A stretch of 64,000 nucleotides of DNA from Ciona intestinalis (taxonomy: Eukaryota; Chordata; Ascidiacea; Phlebobranchia; Cionidae). Under the pieces are notes generated by a model. The model had not been told where the DNA came from and searched no databases. It saw only the letters and a program-made list of their open reading frames with translations. Position numbers and translations under genes: made by a program. The first letter of the stretch is position 1. The number at the start of each line of letters is the position of its first letter. The DNA is taken from assembly GCF_000224145.3 (NCBI RefSeq), contig NC_020179.2, positions 3,685,885 through 3,749,884 on the forward strand, in the 5' to 3' direction. Positions 35,791 to 46,800 of this stretch are shown one piece after another.

Positions 35791-35878
35791 TGACGTCATC
35801 AACAAACTTACTTTACGCTGACGTCATCATTACGTCGGCGCGCCATTTTCTCCGGTGCGTAGCCTCCCGATGACGTCA
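35791..35878. promoter_or_regulatory. Cluster of three CRE/ATF sites, candidate promoter
   Basis: The palindrome TGACGTCA occurs at 35791-35798, 35819-35826 and 35871-35878. A TTACGTCA half-variant is near 36015, and a YY1-like GCCATTTTC is at 35842-35850. On the minus strand an ATG at 35846 opens a short frame (MARRRNDDVSV) ending at a good donor, AAA|GTAAGT (exon low edge 35812). Its phase fits the RBM47 acceptor at 33074. This may be the distal promoter or first exon of RBM47. Confidence 0.4.
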
Positions 35879-36782
35879 CATCGTGCTGCCATGGTATTTT
35901 CCTTTTTACACCTCCGCCCCCAGCTGATTTTCCATCCATACGTATAGGATGAGTTGGTAGCAGTGTACCAGTAGGTTATAGAATCCAGCAGAGCGCGCGA
36001 TGGTCGAACGACTGTTACGTCACAATAATAGACTGAGCTACTGCCAGTGCTGCCTACAGGTTTTCAAAAAATGGCCTCCCTATCCTTCTGAGTTATATTC
36101 TGAGAATCAGCAACAACACTGTTGTTATATTTTTGCGGAAAGATAAACGGTAACACTTCCCTGTCGTTTATACGCATAGCTCCATATGTGAGCGGGCCTT
36201 CTAAATGAGTAAACACTGTGCAAGCAATAAGCAATCAAAGCTTCCGCTTCTTCCTGTACTATAGTAGATAGCTACCCTGGTAAGCCATACAGTACGCTGG
36301 GCATATCTCAAATAACATTCCACTCCATCCTATGCAAAACACCCAACGCTAACGAGTGTGAATAAATCTTAGCGCTAATCGTTTGAAACTTCCTCTTCTA
36401 AAACCCCCTGCCTTCCCTGTGTTAAAGATAGATCCTCTCACTGCATGCGCGTCACATTGATACTCGCTCACTACATATCCAGGGCCGTGACCCGTACATT
36501 TGAAACCGCCCGATTGTGCCGTGTGTTTATAGCGCTCGCGAGAAAAGATCAATTTCTTTAATATTTACCAAGGCCGAACTGAAAGCGTAGGCAGCGCACT
36601 CTCTTATTATTCAGCGCACGCTCGCAACCGAATATTCATATGCGCCCACTGTACAGAATTCGGGAAAATCAGTTTTTAAAGCGCTCGCCTATTGTCGGTT
36701 TCTTGTTCATCTAGGTGTGTGAAGCGATAATACACTCATGGTTTGTTGCGACGCTCTTTGTAACGTTAAACAAACACTATTG

Positions 36783-37071
36783 TTATTTCTTTCTGAGGTC
36801 CGTTTGAGCGAATATAACGCTCTTCGTATCGATTTTGCTTTTTTTCGGTACGTCGGCTAAATTAAATTCAATTCGCAAAGAACAAGGTCCAGTATTGGCA
36901 ATGTTCACGTAAGTGGATATAGAAACCATGACAGGGTAAAAAGCGGCGTGTACCATGACGTAACCGCCATTGTCCGGTCCATCGAAAAGCGACGCAACGC
37001 TCGTGTCAAGCTCTATTGGATATAAAAGCGTTTCCGCGGATCCAAAATTATCCTTGGGCAAATTTTCTGTG
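36783..37071 (-). CDS. Possible orphan terminal exon
   Basis: A 96-codon frame follows an acceptor-like TTTTAG and ends in TAA at 36783. The peptide (ENLPKDNFGS, PIELDTSVASLFDGPDNGGY, IANTGPCSLRIEFNLADVPK) is less repetitive and better balanced than the random frames around it. It has no ATG at its start, so it would need upstream exons. An exon-like stretch with a donor at about 37497 does not join in frame. I do not recognise the family; chance is a real alternative. Confidence 0.25.
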
Positions 37072-40000
37072 TCCTAAAATTTAGCGACTTCGACACAAGT
37101 CAAAATACGACGGCCACTTTACTACTGACCGTTTCCGGGAGATTTAAATCCGCGCAAATAACACATCCATGGCCCAACAGCGCCTTCTCACGCCGAAAGT
37201 CAATATAGCTATTTTAGATTCCCATGTTTACGGTAGCTAGGCTGTTGGTACCTAATCCTACATTATTGGCCTACCCAATACATGTTTTGCTAACTATTAA
37301 TAGCATTAGACTAATACACATACTTCCTGTTATAGCATGATGTCCACATTTAGAACGACTACATAAACCACGTAAACAATTCGCCTCAAATTGCCCAAAA
37401 ATGGGTTTCCGCAAAAACGAAAGTTTGTTTACCCGTAAACGTATTTGTTTCAAAATAAATAGTGATGTACTACAGCATGAAATGTTGTTACCTGTCCAGA
37501 TAAAACAGGCTCCGTAATTCTGCTTTGCCCTTATCGGATCTGTTTTCAAAATGCAATGGGCCAGAAAACGCAATTGATGATCGAAATAAACGATCCTATA
37601 CGGTTGGTAAATACTGTTTATCGAAATAAGATAACATGGGCTTACCTCTGTATATAGTTTCGTTGCTGTTTTCTTGAAACTTGCCTTTACTCAAGAAACC
37701 CTATAACCAGTGATAATTATACAGCAGCTTCACTGGCAGCTCTGTGTAAAATTGAACACAACGTCAGATGTATCTTTCAACTCTTGTCAAATATCCTAAA
37801 TTCCTTAACTCAAAAACCAAGCACTTTTTGCTATAGAGAGCAGCTCCTGTCTTCCGCTTTCAGAACGAACGTTGCTATTTCAATCTCATACCGGTCGTTC
37901 CGGTGAGTGTATGGTACCTTCATGCAGACGAGCTTACATTTAACACACCTGCGTTTTACTATGCGACCTTTTTCAAGCGCGTCTGTAGACATTACCCACA
38001 AGGGCATTCACCCGACCTCGCTGCTTCGAACGCTGCACAAAAAGCCCAAGCTGAATATTACTGCCGTATCCAAGCATATAAAACAGGATTGATTTTAATT
38101 CCACATAACTGCTGTTTAGACCATGTCACTTATATAGTAACGAGGCCTATAAATCTGTCACTATACGTTTTGTTTTCACGTTCAATTTCCCAACTAAAAC
38201 GTATAGAGCCGTTTACCACGCTCAATGAACTGAATCTGGCGCCTTTAGTTCTATTTTGAATATTTGTATAATAACCTATGACGGATTAGAATTGTGTTTT
38301 TTTACATTTGAAGATTGTAACATTCCCAATACATCATTCTGCCAAGGCGGGCAAGACCGACATCAATTATATTGACAGGTTCTCAGTCCTAGATCCCAGT
38401 GACCCTTAGCCCTGGTATTACGGACCATAAGCCGTCCACGATAAAGGTTTAGTTCTGGTGCTTTGTTTTCAAACCTGTTGCAAAGTTTTATCGTTGAAAC
38501 CCTATCATTGCGGCCACTACCGCAAAAGCGGCGAAAACAGGGTATTACAAAGTAAAATACCCGCTAAACCAAATGAACAGCCTCTAATCCTGTTAATACC
38601 ATATCACCCGGGCTACAGCTCTGCTTAAGGTCTATACCGGCATAGAACGCGTCAGCAACCATTTGCTTGTTTTGAAAATATACAAGACGCGGTAAATGCG
38701 GCACGTTTTTGACTACGACGATGTTAACCCACACACCCCATCAATGTAACTTATACTTTACACTTTACAAACCAATGAACTTACAACTGCCATACTATAG
38801 CTTTACGTTACGTTGAATTCTACACTAACGTGTGCACTCAGCAGTCAAAGCTGAATAAAGATAACAAACCGGTCAAAATGCGGTCAGCGCATATATACGC
38901 CCGCAGAGATCCGTTATTGCAGTTTCCCTAGCACCCCGCAGTAAGTTATACTAACCTTACAGTTTGAAGATTACATTAATATTTAGAAAATCGACTCGTA
39001 TACGCTGTCTAAACGTTTACAGCCGGCTATGCAGCGTCCGCTGCCCAGGTTAATGACACAGACCACCTAAGACGTGATTATTTACGATGGTAACATGAAG
39101 CTAAGAGCGATGCAAGTTAACGGTTCGACCTCAGGCTACTGCAGTCTCTTAATCGACATCTCTTTTTGTAGATTGATATATATTTCTATAAACTCAAAGA
39201 GCTTTTTACACCAAGTTGAATTACTGGAAGACAACAAGAGTCGTAATTCGGCAAGCGTATAAAGTACCACTGCGTAGTAGAATAAGACAGTAATTACTTG
39301 TATAAGCGAAACACCAAGCCCATAATATAGTCTTTGAAAAACGAAGGCTATTGAAAATATGAGCCCGTTTTATGACTGTTTCGGTTTCTAAAGAAAACAT
39401 TCACAGAAAATTTCCGTAATAAATATTTGGGTTCCGAAACTAAAACGTCCCCCATGTTTTCTGTTCAATAAACTGGAATATTAAACGTATGCCAGAACGT
39501 GATATGAGATGTTTCTTTGATCCGCTACCGTTATATTGCATAGATGTATTGATGCACACACCCCCACTATATATACAAACTGCCAAAACATGACGTAATT
39601 TTAATCATTAACTTACCAGCAAAGAATTTGTGACCGCATCGCATGGTACGCGCGATAACCAGTTCTCACAAATCGCTGCATGCAAACAGTGGGCTACGAG
39701 TACGGATTGTTTTATAATAATGCATCATATGTACAAGCGAATTTATAGCGCCGGCCGGGGCATGCACGACGATCGCCGGTTAAATGACGTTAATAATTGC
39801 GAACAGCGCTACCATATGCGGTTATTGTAGAACATGCGCGATGGGAAACATTCGCGGTGGCATTTAAACCCTACTTATAGATCAAATGAGCAGCTTTGGT
39901 TCTTGCCCTTAGCATTTTATATCGAAACGTTAACGTTGCATGCTATTTTAAGTCACGTATGCATTAGAATTTGGCTCAATAGTAAGTTAGGTACAATTTT

Positions 40001-42102
40001 ATTCAGTTATATAAGCATTATGGACATTAATTTGTCACAATCGTCGTTCTGGCGCCTTAAACAGCATTTACAATAATAAAATAATATATTTTTCCGTTCT
40101 GACCGAATCAAATAGTTGTAAAAGTATTTTCCTTTGGTAAATACGCCCTTTACCGATTGACGAAATTTAACTACGCATTTCTCGTATCCCCTTTCACGTT
40201 ACCAGCATATTTAAGACTCCACCAAAGACACCGAAAGTAACATGAGCCCATATTTCGTTTGTTTACGCAGGTTTTGGTACCACAAAACTACCCAGCATAT
40301 AACAGCTCCTACGCAACCAAAATGAACTAGAACATTCCGTTTAAACCACGTTATATTACGTCTGTATAAACTGCATAGCGTTTCCCTACTTCGCTCTGCT
40401 TGCAGTTATAGATATGCGACGAATCATATACGCTTGTCGTTTCGTTTTTTCGCCAGCAGCAAATGGTTTTTCTGCCCTGTGACTCTACAAGATAAATGGC
40501 ATGATTGCGACTTCTGACGTAGTTACTTTACGTCACTGCTATTATAATGCAGGGTCTGTGCACAAAATTGTAACTCATGGTCACACCGAACAATTACTAG
40601 CAATAAGTGGTGTTTTACGTAGTTTACAAACAAACTTAAGTCTGGGCAGTATTTCACTTTAAAACCGTGCAAGTAACATTTTATCCTCTGTGGCAAGCAA
40701 ACTCAAAGCTGATAGATTATCTGGTCAATTTTAGCACACTTTTAGTCGTTTGTTTTTACGGAAAGCCGCATCCACGCGCATCTGTTTAGGTCTAAAATCA
40801 ATCACGTTTACGAAGCGTAAAAATTCGGAAAGGTCACCGAAAATACTTAAGTTTGTGGATATATAGAAAATTTGTGTACAAAAACCTAGAGAGGCAACCG
40901 CAAGGCACGCTGCAGTGTGAGTATTGCTTATTATGGATATGCGCAAAAACTGTCGGGTTGTCACACAAAACTGACGGACGGCTTTTTAAATCGCTACAAC
41001 TCAATTATGATATCCCGTTACGGTGAGACGCACTCTCTGTAGACCACAGCGGTCGCAACCATACGCCTTGCAATCGTTTATAATTTCGATTAGGCTTTGC
41101 TACCTGTAACAAAACTTCCATGTTCGTATGCTGTTGCACTTTGCAAATGCACTGTATAATCATACACCTATCTTCCAAATGAAAAGTTTGATTTAATTTC
41201 AATTAAGTCAAATGCCTGTGGATTATATATGGCAAGGTCATAAAACCGTATTCTCACAAATATATTCATATATGATGTTATTTTTGTATGAAAATTGCCA
41301 AGGTTTTAACTTGAGGTTCGTTTATTGTAACCTTCTTTAAATTATTTCGCTTTAAATTACCACACGATTTGAAATTGTTAAAAATGTTATTTTTTTCACA
41401 ACACGTCGTTACTTTGGCTTACTTCTATCGTCGCCCGTGTGAAAGCTATACCAGCTTGGTGCTTCGGGTTCATATTTTCGTAAACAGGTTAATCTGCCGC
41501 TTTAAAATCGAGGTGAGTTTTGTTCCGTTACCTTGAACATGTGAGTGTATATCTCAGACGTTTCGTCTGTTGCGTATGGGCGCGTAACCACATGTGCATA
41601 ACTATAGTTCCAGCTCCTAGTAAACTGACTTAGGTTTATACGGGTTGATGCTCGAAAGCGCGCGAGTTTTTACTGAATGTCAAGGATGCTAAGTTCTGAA
41701 AAGTTTGACGATCAGATCGCAAAAATCCGTGTCGAAAATTTGGCTTTTCAGGTTGGTAAAGATTGATGACGTAAAACGCACTAGAGCGTAAAGAACGGGC
41801 TCTTAGGTGAACACCCAATATTTAAATCGCGTGTTTGGATCAGTAAGAACAAAACTATCGAATTTCATAGCCGAAAAATAAAGCCTGCCAAACTTTCGTT
41901 TGTATTGCTGCAACCCGGGTGGCATTATTGCGACCTTTTTCGATTGCAAAACATACAAGTATTTACTCCCTATACCACAGTTGCGGGTTTCATTTCTCCT
42001 ATTCTTACATAAACCATCTAAATTTGTCAGATACGATTGTGTAGCAGGCGAACGTAATTGATTTTAATAGCGTAATCCATTCGGCATAAAAATACACTGT
42101 GA

Positions 42103-42308
42103 GTGACGTTTATAAACTGTCGCGGAATTTAGGCAATCGGAGAAAAATAGCCATGAAGTAATTTTTTTCTCTTGTTGGGACGAATAATACGAATCAAACT
42201 TAGCTGTGACGTTTATAAACTGTCGCGGAATTTAGGCAATCGGAGAAAAATAGCCATGAAGTAATTTTTTTCTCTTGTTGGGACGAATAATACCAATCAA
42301 ACTTAGCT
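42103..42308. repeat. 103-bp tandem duplication (two units)
   Basis: Units 42103-42205 and 42206-42308 begin GTGACGTTTATAAACTGTCG and end CAAACTTAGCT. They differ at one base (AATACGAATC versus AATACCAATC). Not related to the MITE or SINE families. Confidence 0.95.
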
Positions 42309-42456
42309 TTGAACATTTTACATAAAGGACCACCAGCAAACATGTTGATTAAAGTTAGTTTAATATGTTTTTATATAGCTCATTTAATTGACTGCATTTA
42401 TAATTTGGTTTATTTTATTCGAATATATAAAAGCAATACATGTGCTTTAGTTATGT

Positions 42457-42655
42457 AAAATAGGGTAGGGGAATATGGGTCACCTTTAGTGTTTTTTACA
42501 ATTACCAACGGTCTATGGGAGTCGTGAGGATATAGTTGTTTAATTCTTTACATTTTTGTTCACTTTCAAATGGGAAGAGAAAACATTTTTTGTTCTCTAC
42601 CAAATGGGATGAGAAAATAGAATGAAAAGGTGTCCCATCTTTCCCCAGCCTACTG
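42457..42655 (-). mobile_element. MITE copy with internal duplication
   Basis: Left end TAGGGTAGGGGAATATGGGT, right end GTGTCCCATCTTTCCCCAGC-TACTGTA. The CAAATGGGA-GAGAAAA piece near the right end is present twice. Confidence 0.85.
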
Positions 42656-43824
42656 TAACACTTACATGGCGTTATTTTGCGTCACCGTCCAAGGGCATTG
42701 CTTTCGGATGACATTATAATATTCCTTGATATAGTTTTGTGGGTGGCATTTATAAACCCACTCTGACTAGGAAGCGAACGATAATCAATACTTGCACGCC
42801 AAACTGTCTTGTTAAGTGATTTAAATTAGTATAATCTAAATTTAGAAACTCTTAAAAGCTTGAGTAAATATTACAAAACGAATACAAAGTTACAAATGTG
42901 TCGCTTTAGAGTGCCAGCTTTGTTTACTCGAAGTGTTAACGTCACCAGAAATAAACATTGGGTCTTTGATGACACGCAATCTGTGACCGGGAAGCAAAAA
43001 GGGTAACTTTTGTGTAAAATGTGGACCCCCGGCGAAAAGACGTATGCGTAGGGGTCCTGGGTAAAATGAACAACATTGGTAAAAGTCAACAATCTTCAAG
43101 TGGCCGTGAGGGAATTCGTGTCGCAGGGATTTTAGTTTTGTGTTTCTTGTTCTTGTGGTAACTTGGTTTATAAACTGCAGCGTTTTTTGTAAAGGATTAC
43201 TTGATGCGCACATATTTTACCCGCTTTTGCGAGAAAGTGCATTTTAAAGAAATGTATTTAACTCAAACTGTAAGAGCGTTATTTCTGCACTCTGGTTATT
43301 TGCTGCAAATTAGGAATAAACCGCTTTCATCAAGACCTAGGCGAGTAAAAGAAGCCTCCTACCCTGTCTGTCAGCATTTCGCAACCAGGCAGTAAAACAA
43401 TCGTTAATCCAACACAAGACTTATTGCTTCTAGCAGTTTTAATTGAATTTAATCCGCGTCGATGAGAGAGCACAGTGGAAAAACACAACGGAAAAATCGA
43501 ATGTTTGGGCGTACTGTATAAAGCAATTTAAAAGTAATCTAGCGCTGATGAATTTTTACCCCAGCGAAATTGTACTGAGTACAAAGTGTGAAAAAAAAGG
43601 TTTTTAAACTGAATAGGGTTCGTCGTGGAATTTTCAAGCGATTAAAAGGTTTAATTTTTTCCACAAAACACAACGCAAACAAAGTGAAATCGTGATCGTT
43701 ACAAAAATAAACTATAACAAATTGCAAAGTAAAACACGTTAATCAGCAGTGAAACAACTTATTTTCGCATCGGCTGGAAATCTGCCCGCAGATCGCTCGC
43801 CAATAGCGCCACCCAACGCTCCCA

Positions 43825-46800
43825 TTACATTTCCCTTGTCCCGCTAGGTGGCACTACAGGTGTAGCGACATACATAGGCTTCGGCGCTGCGTAACCAGGC
43901 ACTGAAGACTGCCGCATCATTTGCGGAAGTTTTTCGCGCCTGTGTAAAGTTGTTGGTCTTTCGAATGCTGTAAGAGTGCCGTATGTATTGTTGTTGTTGC
44001 TGTTCTTCCCATAAGGAGAAGTCGACGAACCATGCGGCAAAGACGGGTAATGATTTATTGGTTGGTTCTTCAACATGGGCATTCTTTGGTATTCTTGATA
44101 TGCATTGGGACCCCGAACTTGAAGACTGGGGTAGCGGTTAAGCGGGGGTGCAGGGTGTTTCCCTGGCGAACCACACGAACGAGTTACGACCCCCCGCCTT
44201 TGGTTTTGATGTTCTGTTGTTCTCGGGTTCTTCATAACTTCTTGTATCATATGAGCTTTGTGCATCTGCTGTTGTTGTTGCTGTTGTTGTTGCTGTTGTT
44301 GCTGCTGTTGTTGCATGAATTCTTGCTGTAAACGGGGACACAAACGTTCGTGAAGTTGCTCCATGTGGTGACGCTGTTGGTGTTGTCGCTCCTTTCGTCT
44401 CCCGACCTGTGGTTGCTCATTTTTTGGCAAAGTAGCATAATGCCCGACCTCGGACGCTTCGCTGGGCTTCGGGTGGTAAACAGAGAGCTTCCCTGGCGCG
44501 CCACCTACCGGCGTAGTCGGTTGGGAACGAGTCGAACTCGACTGATGAAACCCAAACGAATGCTGACGTACCGGTGGGTTTCGTCGGCCCGATGACGAGC
44601 CTGAGCTAATGGACCCAGTAGGAGTGATGACGTCATTGGGGTAAGATGGCTCTGACGTCAGACGTCGACGATGACCAACACCATTCTGTGGAAGATTAAG
44701 AGAAGTTGGTCGCTGCTTAAACGCGGATGCATTCGTCGCTATTGGCTGAAATGAAAATGCAGTGGTCAGAAACTTTAACAAATAAGAAGAGTACGTTATT
44801 GTAAATGAACAGCAACAATATTACAAGTCATTTAGGTGAACTATGAGGAAGTAAAACCATTTCATTATAACTCCTTACCTCGAGTTCTGTCCTTATTGAG
44901 TTACGAACGCTTTCCCCTTTACCGCTGTCATTGGAGTTCAATCTTTCTCTTGAATTATCGACGGGGATTCCTTGTTGTTGCATGTGATGAAGTGTGGTCT
45001 CAAAACTCCGAATCGCTGTGTCCGATTCCCGCATGATTTCGTTCGTCTGACTCGTTGCTTTTTCGTTGCGTCGCCGCATTTTTGTCGACGCAGTTGGCAG
45101 TTGCCCGCTTTCTGCTGCGCCGTGGAGTGACGTAATCGGGTATTCCCCTGTCATGGAAGCGTGGGAGATCCTTTTAGGGTGGGGTAAGGTCGGGGCTTCG
45201 GTCATTTCGTTGGTAAGTATACATTCTGTAAAAAAAGTTGTGTCAAAACTAAATGAATGAAAGCAAGTTGCTTATCTTCGCGTGATTGGCAACGGTAGTC
45301 GTTATAACACGGGTGTTCTGTTTAAAGCTCGCGCCCGATTTTTTACTTATGGAAATTTTGCGAGTGAATTGACTGGTATATATACATTGTGTTACAAATA
45401 GGAAAACAATAACAAACCTGTAGTTGGAGAATAATAAGCTTCGTCAGTTTGGTTGTTAAGTAGAAGAGGTTGTCCTTGTTCATATACGATCGGACCATTT
45501 GCAAGGACACTAGCTTGGCGTGTAAGGGGATATCCGTTTGGTACAGAACCATTGCTGCTTGTGCTGTTGTGTCGAGATGACATTCGTCTTGGTTTGGGCG
45601 CATGCTGATTAGGCTGTGCTGTAGATTTCAATGTAGGAGCCTCACTGTAGTCATTTAATCTTCGTGGGCGCCGCTCTGCTGGATGTTCTTGGTCCAATTT
45701 ATTGTTCAGACTTGGTGTGGCAGCTGGAGTATTTGGTTTGGATGATCGACAGAACCATTCTTTCCACCCGAAGTAGGTTTTTCGAGCTGTTCTGGTCAAA
45801 GAACCTCGTCTATCATCAGGGTACATTGCTTGCAGATGTTGTTGCTTTAGTTGCTTCTTTTTAAAATCATCATCGTTCGAAGTGAACCCGCTACAACAAA
45901 CTTTCTTTCGGTACAACACGATCAGAATAATGGTGAGAAACACGCCAAAAATAAACCCGCCAACTCCGGCCACTATAACAACCACCAAGTCAAACTTAGA
46001 TGAACAAGGATCTACACCAGTAACGCAATTCACTTTAGGGACCAAGGCATCTCTTCCTTCAGGTTTGGTGGTTTCATTCTTAGGTATCATTTCTTCAACT
46101 TCCACTATGGGTTTTTGTACCTCAACAAAACTATTTGTGTTTTCTTCCACCTCAGGTTGGCATGCACCGTATGATTCTGGCGACTTAAGAGCACCAGCTA
46201 CGTTTTGTGCGAGGCCCTGGTTCGCCGTCAGATAAGGTACACAGGAGTTCGATCGTACCTCCCACCCACAATAAGGATCAGCAGAACCAACACATTCTCT
46301 GTAAATAAACAATATTTATACTATGTAAGAACCATAGACTTCATTAACAGTATTTATCATTCATTCTATGTCGTGCGAATACAAAACAACAGCTGATCCT
46401 ATACCGTGTTATTTTCGAACTATTTTTCAACTATGGAAAGTATCTGATTTAACATTATACGAGCAACCGTAGACATATAGTAAGGTCTTTTCCAGCATTT
46501 AATATTTCAACTTACTCTTGGCAATTGTGAACTCCGCATGTCCTCAATGGAACGGTAACTACGCAATGCTTGAAACCAACCAGAAGAAATCCACGTTCAG
46601 CGTCGACCAGAATGCTCAACACTCTTCTATCCTCTACTTCGGGATTACCAGAGGAACATCTGAGAAAAAAAGAGGTTTAGAAATTGTTCATACTCTCCAG
46701 GCCACATTGCCTTTATTTAATATAGTTTTTTTATCATGTCGTCGTATCCTAACTGTGATATAGTCGTTTCTTTTTACCTGTTGCTGTCAAAAACATCTTG

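Larger units (their letters stand above)
33073..35811. other. Region upstream of RBM47 start codon
   Basis: No supported exon. Holds a SINE fragment and a MITE. If the candidate exon near 35812-35846 is real, this is RBM47's first intron. Confidence 0.4.
35879..43824. other. Gene-poor intergenic region
   Basis: Between the RBM47 upstream region and the 3' end of SEMA6. Contains one possible orphan exon (36783-37071, minus), a 103-bp tandem duplication and a MITE. Longer frames such as 37903-38259 (+, 118 aa) show no domain, signal or splice support. It could hold enhancers, but nothing in the sequence proves that. Confidence 0.5.

Noticed and set aside
37497..37573. Exon-like stretch with donor CAG|GTAACA on the minus strand as partner of the orphan exon
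   Set aside because: No reading frame through it joins the 36783-37071 frame without a stop.
37903..38259. 118-aa plus-strand frame in the gene-poor region
   Set aside because: No domain, no splice sites of note, composition like translated AT-rich noncoding DNA; frames of this length are expected by chance in 64 kb.
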